Shown: positions 1 to 7,401 of the stretch, one piece after another
Numbering within the stretch: position 1 is the stretch's first letter
How the letters are laid out: each line of letters opens with the position of its first letter
Assembly (NCBI GenBank): GCA_019745775.1
Contig: JAIESR010000050.1
Location: 39,268-103,267 of the forward strand
DNA length: 64,000 bases
Direction of reading: 5' to 3'
DNA from: Xanthobacteraceae bacterium
GTDB lineage: Bacteria > Pseudomonadota > Alphaproteobacteria > Rhizobiales > Xanthobacteraceae
Made by a program: the position numbers and the translations under genes
Notes under the pieces: generated by a model
Told to the model about the DNA's origin: nothing
The model's database searches: none
The model's input: only the letters and a program-made list of their open reading frames with translations

Positions 1-126
1 ATGGCGATCCGGGCCGGCGACGGCCGGATCATCGGCGGGCTTGGCGTCAGCGGCGCGCCCGGTGGTCAGCTCGACGAAGAATGCGGCAATGCCGCGCTCG
101 ACAAGATCAAGGATCAGCTGAAGTAA
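1..126 (+). CDS. heme-binding GlcG/HbpS-like protein (DUF336), C-terminal end only
   Basis: The window opens inside this gene; only the last 41 codons are visible and the first ATG seen is probably internal. The tail carries the GGLGVSGAPGG motif followed by a Cys-containing helix ending KIKDQLK, which is characteristic of the GlcG/HbpS (DUF336) fold, a family that includes extracellular heme-binding redox sensors. The same ending occurs in the full-length paralog at 10914-11408. A strong terminator follows 27 bases after the stop. Function of the family outside HbpS is poorly defined, so heme binding is inference. Confidence 0.75.
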   Translation: MAIRAGDGRIIGGLGVSGAPGGQLDEECGNAALDKIKDQLK

Positions 127-152
127 GCGGCCTGGGTGCCGTTCAACGCTGA

Positions 153-185
153 AAGGGCGCCGCAAACGCGGCGCCCTTGTTTGTT
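153..185 (+). terminator. rho-independent terminator after the HbpS-like gene
   Basis: A perfect 11-bp stem AAGGGCGCCGC / GCGGCGCCCTT with a four-base AAAC loop is followed by a T-rich tract GTTTGTT. It lies between convergent genes; the T tract is on the + strand only, so it should end transcription of the partial gene at 1-126. Confidence 0.8.
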
Positions 186-201
186 CAGCCGGGAGATGCC
201 C

Positions 202-474
202 TCAGGCAGAGTCGCCGGTCCTGGCGTTGTCGCCGATCTTGGCTTTGCGCGCACGCGCCTTCGATGCACGCGCCTTGGCTTCACGCGCGAGGCGCTCGGC
301 GCGCAGCCGCGCCGTCCGCTCCAGCGTCTCTTTCTGCTGCTGCTGGTATTCTGCCATGGCCAACACACCCTCCTCTGCCTGCCGGGCCTTGCGGGCGGCG
401 AGATCGTCCTTGCTGGGGGGCGGCTTTGGCGGGGTGGGGTCGGAGCGTGGCGGTCCCTTCGGGTATAGCTTCAT
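202..474 (-). CDS. small highly charged conserved hypothetical protein
   Basis: About 90 residues: a Pro/Lys-rich N-terminus (MKLYPKGPPRSD) followed by a long Arg/Ala/Lys/Glu-rich helix that looks like a charged single alpha-helix or coiled coil. I recognise the general type as a small conserved protein of Bradyrhizobium-like genomes but no function is known to me. ATG at 474 is preferred over ATG at 480 because the AGGGG Shine-Dalgarno candidate is 9 bases from 474 but only 3 from 480. That AGGGG is embedded in a perfect palindrome (483-497), which could restrict translation. Confidence 0.6.
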   Translation of the reverse strand: MKLYPKGPPRSDPTPPKPPPSKDDLAARKARQAEEGVLAMAEYQQQQKETLERTARLRAERLAREAKARASKARARKAKIGDNARTGDSA

Positions 475-482
475 CCTCATAC

Positions 483-497
483 GCCCCTATATGGGGC
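483..497 (-). promoter_or_regulatory. palindrome covering the ribosome binding site
   Basis: On the minus strand the sequence GCCCCATATAGGGGC is a perfect 15-base inverted repeat ending two bases before the ATG at 480. The only Shine-Dalgarno candidate (AGGGG) for the 90-residue gene is its right arm, so the mRNA could fold the site away. It could equally be a DNA operator. Confidence 0.35.
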
Positions 498-535
498 TTC
501 CGCGCGCGTTCCGCCACCTCCAAAAGCTTGAGGAT

Positions 536-1510
536 CTACAAGCCCTTACCGGCCAAGCCGGTGCGCTGAATCAGCGGCGTCCAGCGCGCGCCTTCGGCCG
601 CCACAAAGGCCGTGAATGTCTCCGGGCTCATGGCTTCGGTCAGGAGCCCGTCGCGGCGCATGCGCGCCTGCACGTCAGCCTTCGCCATCGCCGCGGTGAT
701 CTCGGCGTTGAGCTTGTCGACGATCGGCTTCGGCAGCTTCGCCGGCCCCGAGATCGAGAACCAAGTCGACGAAACAAGGTCGGGATACCCCAGCTCCTTG
801 AAGGTCGGCAGGTCAGGATAGTCCGGCATGCGCTCTCCCGACGTCACCGCAACCCCGGTCAGCGTGCCGGCGCGGATGAACGATGACGACGACGACAGCG
901 TGAAGGTCGAGAACGCGACATGGCCTCCGACCACGTCGGCGAGCGCCTGCGCCGTGCTTTTGTAAGGCACGTGCTCGACCTTGATCCTGGTCGAGGCAGC
1001 GATCGCCTCCCCGATCAGGTGCCCGTCCGATCCGAGGCCCGACGACGCGAACGTCAACGGCTGCGCGCTCTTGTTGGCATGGGCGATGAAGTCGGCCAGC
1101 GTCCTGATGCCGAGCTTCGGATAAACCGCGAGCGACACCGGCGCGCCGGCGACGAAGGCGACATGGGAGAAGTCGTTGAGCGGATGGTAGGCGTTCTTGG
1201 GATTGATGACGGGAATGAGCGAGAGCGTGGAGACATTGGTGATGCCGACGGTGTAACCGTCGGGCACCGACGACGCGAGCGCCTGCACGCCGATCATGCC
1301 GCCTGCACCGGTGCGGTTCTCGACCACGAATTGCTGCTTGAGCGACACCGACAGCTGCTCGGCGACAATGCGCGCCAGCGCGTCACCGGTGCCGCCGGCG
1401 CCGAACGGCACGATGATGCGAACGGGCTTCGCCGGCCATTCCTGCGCGGAAGCCGGCGCGGTGAGTATCGTGGATGTCAGCAGCAGGAATCCAGCCAGCA
1501 TACGCAGCAT
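536..1510 (-). CDS. TctC/Bug-family tripartite tricarboxylate transporter substrate-binding protein
   Basis: Periplasmic receptor of the Bug (Bordetella uptake gene) type, 324 residues, the usual length. A signal peptide spans residues 1-22 with an ASA cleavage site; the mature protein starts with the family pattern KPVRIIVPFGAGG (about residues 28-40), then VENRTGAGG near residue 65. ATG at 1510 is chosen because GAAGGAGAAC sits 7 bases upstream; a longer ATG at 1537 overlaps the previous stop. No TctA/TctB membrane genes are adjacent, as is common for orphan Bug proteins, so the ligand (usually a carboxylate) cannot be named. Confidence 0.9.
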   Translation of the reverse strand: MLRMLAGFLLLTSTILTAPASAQEWPAKPVRIIVPFGAGGTGDALARIVAEQLSVSLKQQFVVENRTGAGGMIGVQALASSVPDGYTVGITNVSTLSLIPVINPKNAYHPLNDFSHVAFVAGAPVSLAVYPKLGIRTLADFIAHANKSAQPLTFASSGLGSDGHLIGEAIAASTRIKVEHVPYKSTAQALADVVGGHVAFSTFTLSSSSSFIRAGTLTGVAVTSGERMPDYPDLPTFKELGYPDLVSSTWFSISGPAKLPKPIVDKLNAEITAAMAKADVQARMRRDGLLTEAMSPETFTAFVAAEGARWTPLIQRTGLAGKGL

Positions 1511-1536
1511 CGTTGAAGTTCTCCTTCGCACACGCA

Positions 1537-2133
1537 TCACCGCGCCGTCTCCTGCCGCGGATGGACGTAATCCTTGAAATCGCCGAACCCCTTCCATGCC
1601 GGCTCGACCGGATCGACGCCCGGACGCGGCGCGTAGACCGACGGCTCGACGAGCTGCATGGTCGGAATATAGCGCGGGCAATTGGGGAAGATGGCGCGCG
1701 CCGTCACCCGCACGATCAGCTGCGCGCCGACGGTCTCCGCCAGCAGCGGATCGTCGCGTCGCGCCGTCGCGCTGCCGTTGACGCGCAGCCGCTTCGGCTT
1801 GTCATGCAGAGCGATGAACAGAAGCCCGACATTCGGATTGACCGTCAGATTGCCGAGGCTCTTGAACATGCCGTTGCCGTCGAAGTCCGGGAACGCGAGC
1901 TCGGACGGTCCCGTGACGCGCACAAAACCCGGCATGCCGCCCTTGAACGAACAATCGGGTCGCCCCTGCGCGTCGGCGGTGGCAACGAAGAAGTACACCG
2001 CGCCCCCGATGAACGCCTTGTCGTCGTCGGTGAACGTCGTGCGGGTGAGCTTCTCTTCCAGGCGGTCGGCGATCCGACGGCTCTCGAATTCATCCTGTAA
2101 CCTGCGACTTCCGTCGTGATACATGATGGTCAT
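1537..2133 (-). CDS. pyridoxamine 5'-phosphate oxidase (PNPOx)-family FMN-binding-fold protein
   Basis: 198 residues with the split-barrel flavin-reductase fold of the PNPOx family: VYFFVATADAQGRPDCSFKGG near residues 47-67 and LGNLTVNPNVGLLFIA further on are typical sheet strands. True pyridoxal-phosphate oxidase activity is unlikely because the family is broad (F420/FMN/heme-dependent members). ATG at 2133 is supported by GGAGGG five bases upstream. It starts 15 bases after the stop of the DRHyd/TPR-S gene and its stop overlaps the possible long start of the Bug gene, so the three probably form one transcript. Confidence 0.8.
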   Translation of the reverse strand: MTIMYHDGSRRLQDEFESRRIADRLEEKLTRTTFTDDDKAFIGGAVYFFVATADAQGRPDCSFKGGMPGFVRVTGPSELAFPDFDGNGMFKSLGNLTVNPNVGLLFIALHDKPKRLRVNGSATARRDDPLLAETVGAQLIVRVTARAIFPNCPRYIPTMQLVEPSVYAPRPGVDPVEPAWKGFGDFKDYVHPRQETAR

Positions 2134-2148
2134 GCTCACCCTCCGTGA

Positions 2149-3537
2149 CTAGGACGCCTTGGGCGGCGCCATCTGTGCGCGCTTCTCGGCCAGGGCATCC
2201 TCGATGTCCTTGATCCAGGGGATCTGTTCGCCGCGGGCGGCGCGGGTTTCGCGGATCAGGCGCAATTGCCGCTCGGTGGTTTCGAGATGCCAGCCGAACT
2301 GCGCCTTGGTGAGCGCGATCTCGGCCTGCTCGATGGCGCCGTTCTCGTCGCGCGCCAGCACTGCAAGCTCCATGAGCGTGGCATAGTCCCAGTAGTCGCC
2401 GCTGGCCTTCGCCTTCTGCGCCGCGGAGAACCGCACCACCGGCAGGATCTCGGCCTGGATCGGCGGCGGCGTGTCCATCAGCTCCATCAGCGTCACCGCG
2501 TTGACGCCCGGATAGGCGTCGCGCCAGTCGGCCTGGAAACCGGCGAGATAGGTCTCGGCCGCGAGCTTGAGCAGGCCGCGCACCTGCAACGCACCGGCGC
2601 CCGACTTTTTCGCGGCTTCCCACTGGTCCTTGTAGACGCGACCCAGGAGTCCGTTGGTCTCGCTCGAGGGGCCGAATTCCTCGATCACCGCCTTGAGCAC
2701 CGCGGTCGCCTCCGCCGCCCTGCCCTCGCGGTTGAGCGCGAAACCGTATTGCTCGCGCACGATACGCGCGCGTTGCAGCGGCTCGGGCATGCGCTGGTAG
2801 AGATCGATCATCTCCTTGTGCGCCTTCACGTCGCGCAGCGTCAGGAACATGTCGACCACGACGCCCGATTCCAGATCGTGCAGGTTCTTGAAGGCGGGAT
2901 CGGCGACCGTCTCCTTCACCGCCTGCTCGCCCTGCTGGAGGGCGTTGGCAAGGCGATCCTTGAACTGCTTCGAATAGTTGAAGCGATCGCGGAACGTGTC
3001 GGTCTTGGTGTGGTCGACCTCGTGCCGCGGCATGTAGTCGAGCATCTGGAACAGCGGGCTGTCGTCGTGCGGGTTCTCCTTCGCCGCGCCGAGCTGCCTG
3101 GCGATCGCCTCCGCGCAGGCGGCGGGATTGGACGGCACGCCCTGCTCGTTGGTCCGGTAGGGAATGCCGCGCAAGAGCGCGACGTCGAACGGCAGGATGG
3201 TGCCGGCCGCGAACAGGATCACGGTCGAGCGCGGCCGCATCGCATGCCGGATGCCAAGCTCGTAGTAGACGTTGGGATTGGCGCCGGTGATGTCGGCGAT
3301 CGCGTAGTTGCAGAGCATCAGCCGCTCGAACATCGGCTTGTGGATGGCGCCGCCGATCTTCTCCTCGTCGGCGCGGATCGGGTCGAGCTCGGCCGCGTTC
3401 ACGGCCGGCGCGATGATCTCGCGATAGACCGCGTCGAAATCGGTGGTCCGGCCGGCCGCGTCAGTCTTGCGGCCGAACGGCATCAGGACGAAGCAGAGCG
3501 GCCGTGCCGCCTTGAACTCCTCGTCGCCTTGTTTCAT
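2149..3537 (-). CDS. DRHyd + TPR-S (MAP3K TRAF-binding-like, DUF4071) protein
   Basis: 462 residues, two domains. Residues 13-155 resemble the nucleoside-2-deoxyribosyltransferase-like DRHyd domain: CFVLMPFG at 15-22, ADITGANPNVYYELGIRHAM at 81-100 and LPFDVALLRGIPY at 115-127. Residues about 200-460 are tetratricopeptide-like helices with the YPGVNAVTLMEL motif (342-353) that marks the DUF4071/TPR-S region, the bacterial counterpart of the central regulatory region of animal ASK (MAP3K5-type) kinases. The family is proposed from comparative genomics to sense a nucleotide signal or stress; no kinase is fused here. ATG at 3537 is the first plausible start; upstream of it the frame loses sense. 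It is followed 15 bases on by the PNPOx-family gene. Confidence 0.8.
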   Translation of the reverse strand: MKQGDEEFKAARPLCFVLMPFGRKTDAAGRTTDFDAVYREIIAPAVNAAELDPIRADEEKIGGAIHKPMFERLMLCNYAIADITGANPNVYYELGIRHAMRPRSTVILFAAGTILPFDVALLRGIPYRTNEQGVPSNPAACAEAIARQLGAAKENPHDDSPLFQMLDYMPRHEVDHTKTDTFRDRFNYSKQFKDRLANALQQGEQAVKETVADPAFKNLHDLESGVVVDMFLTLRDVKAHKEMIDLYQRMPEPLQRARIVREQYGFALNREGRAAEATAVLKAVIEEFGPSSETNGLLGRVYKDQWEAAKKSGAGALQVRGLLKLAAETYLAGFQADWRDAYPGVNAVTLMELMDTPPPIQAEILPVVRFSAAQKAKASGDYWDYATLMELAVLARDENGAIEQAEIALTKAQFGWHLETTERQLRLIRETRAARGEQIPWIKDIEDALAEKRAQMAPPKAS

Positions 3538-3675
3538 TGCAATCCAATCAGCCGCCCGCCGCCTATCGCCGCCCGCCAGTCCACATTTGCCGCCACGCCT
3601 AGTTGGCCGTCGCCGCGGCGAATGCGAGAGTGTATGGGTTCGCCATTCAACAATCAAAGCCGCCCGAGGATCGCC

Positions 3676-4323
3676 ATGCCCGCGAAGAACATGCCCGCGA
3701 AGAAGAAGCCCGCCCGGACAACGTCCAAAAAGAAGCCCGCCGCCAAAATGGGACCGGTCCGCCTGCCCGCGATTGCCGAAGACCGGCTGACACCCGAGCA
3801 GCGCTCGCTGATGAGCGCGATCGCTTCCGGCCCGCGCGGCACCTTCAAGATGAGCGGGCCGTTCTTCTGTTATCTGCATGCGCCGGCGTTCGGCGAACTG
3901 GCGCAGAAGCTCGGCGCCTATTGCCGTTTCGGCACCTCGATCGCGCCGCGGCTCACCGAGTTCGCGATCCTCACCACCGCCCAATTGTGGAAGGCGCACT
4001 ATGAGTGGGCCGCGCATGAGCCGCAGGCGCTCAAGGCCGGCGTCAAACCCGCCACCATCCAGGCGCTGCGCGCCGGCCGCGAGCCGACCTCGGCGCCGAA
4101 GGACGAGCGCGCGCTTTACGCATTCATCAAGCAGCTCTATGCCACGGGCCGCGCCAGCGATCGAACCTACAAGGCCGCGCACGCGGTGGTCGGCGACGCC
4201 GGCATGGTCGAGCTGGTCGGCCTGCTCGGCTACTACGCGATGGTGGCGATGACGCTCAACGTGTTCCGGATGCCGGTGGCGGAAGGCACGCCACTGCCGT
4301 TCAAGGAGCCGGTGGTGCGGTAG
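3676..4323 (+). CDS. carboxymuconolactone decarboxylase-family protein with basic N-terminal tail
   Basis: 215 residues. The core (about residues 30-180) has the alpha-helical CMD/AhpD-like pattern, for example LTEFAILTTAQLWKAHYEWAAH and AGVKPATIQALRAG; it lacks the CxxC of AhpD so a peroxidase role is unlikely. The first 25 residues are a Lys/Ala/Pro repeat tail (AKNMPAKKKPARTTSKKKPAAK-like), resembling histone H1-type tails. ATG at 3676 has GAGGA five bases upstream; an upstream ATG at 3634 is weaker. It is divergent from the DRHyd/TPR-S gene with 138 bases between the starts. Confidence 0.85.
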   Translation: MPAKNMPAKKKPARTTSKKKPAAKMGPVRLPAIAEDRLTPEQRSLMSAIASGPRGTFKMSGPFFCYLHAPAFGELAQKLGAYCRFGTSIAPRLTEFAILTTAQLWKAHYEWAAHEPQALKAGVKPATIQALRAGREPTSAPKDERALYAFIKQLYATGRASDRTYKAAHAVVGDAGMVELVGLLGYYAMVAMTLNVFRMPVAEGTPLPFKEPVVR

Positions 4324-4679
4324 GGCGGAAGCAGGTGCTGGGTGGGTAACACTCGCAGCCGCCTCTTCTTCTTTTTCTTTCACCGCCGGGGCCGGATGTA
4401 AGATCGGGGTGTAAGATATATTCCTCAAAGCGATCATAGGTTTAGGTTCGAATCTTTCATTCTTACGGCTCTTACCACTATGAGCGCGCCCGACGTCTCG
4501 GTGCGTTCGCGGCGGCCGAATTGGGGAATATAGACCTTTGATTATAGTCCTGTCAAGGGCCTTCGGGCAGCGACCCTCGCCCTTACCGCAACCGCCAGGG
4601 CATCGCATGTCGCCGACAGGTACGACAGACTGCGTCAGGACCGGTTCTCAGCACGTTCGTGAAGATGCGTGCCGGTGCT
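4324..4679. other. intergenic stretch without a recognisable gene
   Basis: 356 bases between the 3' ends of two convergent genes. It is locally richer in A/T than its surroundings (around 4400-4560) and holds a pyrimidine run near 4360-4382. I find no convincing coding frame, tRNA or terminator hairpin. Confidence 0.5.
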
Positions 4680-5198
4680 TCAGTGATGCTTGTGCCCGCC
4701 GCCCGGGGCGGGCGACGTCGCGCCGGGCGCCTGCACGACGAATTCGATCGCGACCGTGCCGGCCTTCTCGAACACAAGCGTGCCCTTGAGCGTCTGTCCG
4801 CTGGTCAGCGGCTGCTTCAATCCCATGAACATCACGTGCATGCCGCCCGGCTTGAGCTCGACGGTCTCGCCGGGCTTGATCTCGAGGCTCGTGACCTGGC
4901 GCATCCGCGCCACGCCGTTTTCGGTGACTGTGGTGTGCACCTCGAAACGTGACGCCGGCGCGAGCGAGCCGCCGATCAGGCGATCCGCCTCGGTCCCTTT
5001 ATTGGTGATGCTCAGATAGCCTGCGCTGACCGTCGACCCCTTCGGCGTCGCACGCGTCCAGGGGCTGCCGATCTGGAGGCCGCCTGCGGAATAGCTCTCC
5101 GCCGCCGCCAGGCCGCCGGTCAGGAGAACCGCCGCACCGATCAATCCGGTGCGCAGAACGAGAGCCATGCGTGTCAGGGCCACGGGTGTCATGGCCAT
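4680..5198 (-). CDS. PCu(A)C periplasmic copper chaperone
   Basis: 172 residues with a signal peptide (about 1-33, ending GGLAAA). The mature domain has the exact copper(I) ligand spacing of the family: His88-X10-Met99-X21-His121-X-Met123. Members deliver copper to the CuA site of cytochrome oxidase. The C-terminus ends GGGHKHH, a further metal-binding tail. No cox or sco genes are adjacent. ATG at 5198; an internal Met at residue 11 is an alternative that would still leave a signal peptide. Confidence 0.92.
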   Translation of the reverse strand: MAMTPVALTRMALVLRTGLIGAAVLLTGGLAAAESYSAGGLQIGSPWTRATPKGSTVSAGYLSITNKGTEADRLIGGSLAPASRFEVHTTVTENGVARMRQVTSLEIKPGETVELKPGGMHVMFMGLKQPLTSGQTLKGTLVFEKAGTVAIEFVVQAPGATSPAPGGGHKHH

Positions 5199-5232
5199 CT
5201 ATCTAGGAAACGCGAGCGGGAGCGTAAAGAAG

Positions 5233-5955
5233 CTATTGCAGCCGCGGGCGCCGCGCCGCGCGGGGCGACGCCGCCTGCCGCACGAACTCGGACATCTGCA
5301 CCGTGCGCGTACGGTAGCGCGCGGCCATCGCAGGCCGCGTGCGCCAGCGCGGGTGCACAGCGATCGGCTCGGACGCCTTCGCCGATTCGCGGAATGTGAA
5401 GACGCGATAGCGCATGAAGGCGAGCGCCACGATCAATCCAAGCAGGAACGGCCAAGTCCACAGGCCAACGCGATCGTCGAGCGCATCCCCGAAAACCACG
5501 ACCAGATAGAGCATGAGCGGCAAATAAAGCGCCGACGAGAACAGGCTGGCGAGGGCAACGCGAGTCCACGGCACCCGCGTCCAGCCGCAGGCGATCATGA
5601 TGACGAACACCGCGCCGGGTACCACGCGCCCGAGCGCCGCCAAGCCGAACAGGTTGCGCTGCAAAGTCCCGCCAAAATTGGCGACCTTCTGGTTGACGGC
5701 GATGCGGCTCAGCCAGGGCATGCGGCGGGCACCCAGCCCGATGCCGTACAGCGCAAGATCGCTCGCCACCATGCCGAAATAGATCGCGGCGACCACGATG
5801 CCGACCGGCATCATTTGGTTCACGACCAGATATCCGCCGAGGAGAATCGCGATGTCCTCGTGCGCCGCCGGCAGCACCAGCAACGAGAGGAGCTTCGCCA
5901 ACAACGAGTAGTCGATGTCGGCGACGTAGAACAACTCAAGTAGACGGTGGCTCAC
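5233..5955 (-). CDS. DedA-family (VTT/SNARE-associated domain) inner-membrane protein
   Basis: 240 residues with about five hydrophobic segments and the DedA/VTT pattern: an acidic residue in HEDIAILLGGYLV near the N-terminus and GRVVPGAVFVIMIACG in the middle, where DedA proteins have a conserved Arg. The family is linked to undecaprenyl-phosphate or phospholipid flipping and membrane energetics. The C-terminal 60 residues are Arg-rich and cytosolic. GTG at 5955 is preferred (GAGG about 8 bases upstream); a GTG at 6003 lacks a ribosome binding site. Confidence 0.75.
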   Translation of the reverse strand: MSHRLLELFYVADIDYSLLAKLLSLLVLPAAHEDIAILLGGYLVVNQMMPVGIVVAAIYFGMVASDLALYGIGLGARRMPWLSRIAVNQKVANFGGTLQRNLFGLAALGRVVPGAVFVIMIACGWTRVPWTRVALASLFSSALYLPLMLYLVVVFGDALDDRVGLWTWPFLLGLIVALAFMRYRVFTFRESAKASEPIAVHPRWRTRPAMAARYRTRTVQMSEFVRQAASPRAARRPRLQ

Positions 5956-6358
5956 GCGCCGACCTCGGTTCAACGTTTCCCCGCACCGGCGACTTGGACG
6001 CACCGGGCATTTGATGGGTGGCCTTCAACTGGCCAACTTGTTTCCGCCGAAGGGCGGCTTGTGCCGTTCTAATGAAGCAAGACCAGGAACCTGGACGGCG
6101 AACTAGTACCCCGGAAAATACTTCATAACGGATTTTGACCTATTCCAGCCCCCCCGACAAGAATGTTGTGCGTACATCTAGGGGGTTTTGGTTAGTTCCG
6201 GTTTGGACTGCGCCATCTACAATCGTATTGATCGGCGTTCCACAATCTGAGATTGTAAATCCCAGACACGCACATCGTGCTAAGCTGCTCACATGGCCGT
6301 GCTAACGGCACATAGCCGTGTTTACGTCAGGCGGGCCGCGCCGGTCCGGATACGTCCA
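5956..6358. other. non-coding stretch upstream of a small membrane protein
   Basis: About 400 bases between divergent starts. It contains two adjacent inverted repeats (6220-6230 and 6242-6256) and a C5/G5 pair at 6150-6185. No coding frame is convincing. Confidence 0.4.
6242..6256. promoter_or_regulatory. palindromic operator candidate
   Basis: ACAATCT-G-AGATTGT is a perfect 7-bp inverted repeat around one base; twelve bases upstream CAAT-CGT-ATTG (6220-6230) is a shorter, related one. Both precede the small membrane protein gene. The regulator is unknown. Confidence 0.3.
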
Positions 6359-6694
6359 ATGCCCGATCGATCAATGCCATCGAAGGAGAGCGGTCAGATT
6401 GTCCGCTTCCGGCCGCGCGACGCTTCGCGCAGCGGTTGGCGCTGGCCGGTGCAGCGTACGCGACCGAACGAGACGCCGGTCGCCGATCTTTCGAAGTACG
6501 AAAACAGCAAGGGCGAGGACGACTATCGTCACAGGATGACGATGAACGCCCTCGCCCTGGTGGCTACGACCATACTGGTGGTTGTCGGCATCTGGCTGTC
6601 CGTCAGCATCGCAGACATGGTCAAGAAACAAGATTGCTATCTGCAAGGCGGACGCAACTGCAATCAACTCCACATACCGCAGACCGAACGTTAG
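6359..6694 (+). CDS. small single-pass membrane protein, unknown function
   Basis: 111 residues from ATG at 6359. The N-terminal half is basic and soluble (SGQIVRFRPRDASRSGWRWP), followed by the segment RHRMTMNALALVATTILVVV..., one transmembrane helix at roughly residues 60-85, and a short tail with two cysteines (KKQDCYLQGGRNCNQLH). I recognise this architecture as a conserved small protein of Bradyrhizobium relatives but know no function. Other ATGs at 6293 and 6374 are possible; none has a strong ribosome binding site. Confidence 0.65.
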   Translation: MPDRSMPSKESGQIVRFRPRDASRSGWRWPVQRTRPNETPVADLSKYENSKGEDDYRHRMTMNALALVATTILVVVGIWLSVSIADMVKKQDCYLQGGRNCNQLHIPQTER

Positions 6695-6720
6695 TTCGTC
6701 TGGCGGCCACTCTGCTTGTG

Positions 6721-7083
6721 CTAAAGACGCTCGAGCGTGACCGGCGCGAGGCCGTAGCCCATGCCGATCGCACTGGCGCCAGCCATCGTGAGATCGATAA
6801 CCCGCCCGCGAATGAACGGTCCCCGATCGGTGATGGTCACAACGACCGACCGACCATTACGCCTGTTGGTGACACGCACCTTGGTGCCGAACGGCAGCGA
6901 ACGATGCGCCGCAGTGAGCGCCCCATCGTTGAGACGCTTGCCGCTGGCTGTCTTGGTCCCGTGCTTGGTGGAATAGACGGACGCGATCCCCGATTGAGTC
7001 TGTGCTTCAGATTGAGTGATCCCGATCGTCCCCGAGAGAAGCGCCGTCGCGAATGTGACGGCAAGGAAGTTGCATTTCACCAT
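6721..7083 (-). CDS. RlpA-like double-psi beta-barrel protein
   Basis: 120 residues: signal peptide (1-27, ending SEA) then a minimal RlpA-like double-psi beta-barrel with ASVYSTKHGTKTASGKRL, LPFGTKVRVTN and VVTITDRGPFIRGRVIDL. RlpA proteins are septal ring lytic transglycosylases acting on denuded glycan. The catalytic Asp of the barrel is present in TDRGPF. There is no SPOR domain, so this is a short family member and may be targeted differently. AAGGAG is placed four bases before ATG at 7083. Confidence 0.9.
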   Translation of the reverse strand: MVKCNFLAVTFATALLSGTIGITQSEAQTQSGIASVYSTKHGTKTASGKRLNDGALTAAHRSLPFGTKVRVTNRRNGRSVVVTITDRGPFIRGRVIDLTMAGASAIGMGYGLAPVTLERL

Positions 7084-7401
7084 CCGACTCCTTGTTTTTC
7101 ATAACACGCTGCTTTTCTTTCGTTGGCGGCCCTGAGGGCCGTGCGCGCCATTGCTAGCCCAATGGGGCCACGATGGGGCAGCAATGCTGTCATTTTGAGT
7201 TAATGTGGTGGCTTGACGTTCATGATTGTCGAACCCGTCGCCATTTGCCGTCGAAAACGCGGTGAATCCGACCTGGTTCCAAAGTCGAACAACGTGCTGA
7301 GACACATGAGACAATTGCGACAGCGCCGCGGGTTGCCCGCTACCGCATCGCCGCGTATCGTAAACACGCGAGCGTGCGTTCGCGCGGCAGGGAGGACCAT
7401 C
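7084..7401. other. divergent intergenic region, rlpA-like / phnD
   Basis: 318 bases between divergent starts, presumably holding both promoters. The frame open upstream of phnD has no recognisable protein content. I cannot assign specific promoter elements with confidence. Confidence 0.4.

Noticed and set aside
2266..3675. Open frame running into the CMD gene from upstream
   Set aside because: It is antisense to the DRHyd/TPR-S gene; the real start with a ribosome binding site is at 3676.
4441..4475. TTCGAAT motif resembling a tRNA T-loop
   Set aside because: The bases on either side do not form a 5-bp T stem and no acceptor or anticodon arm can be built.
6150..6190. CCCCC/GGGGG pair followed by TTTT
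   Set aside because: The stem is only five bases with a long loop, and the position is upstream of genes on both strands rather than after one.
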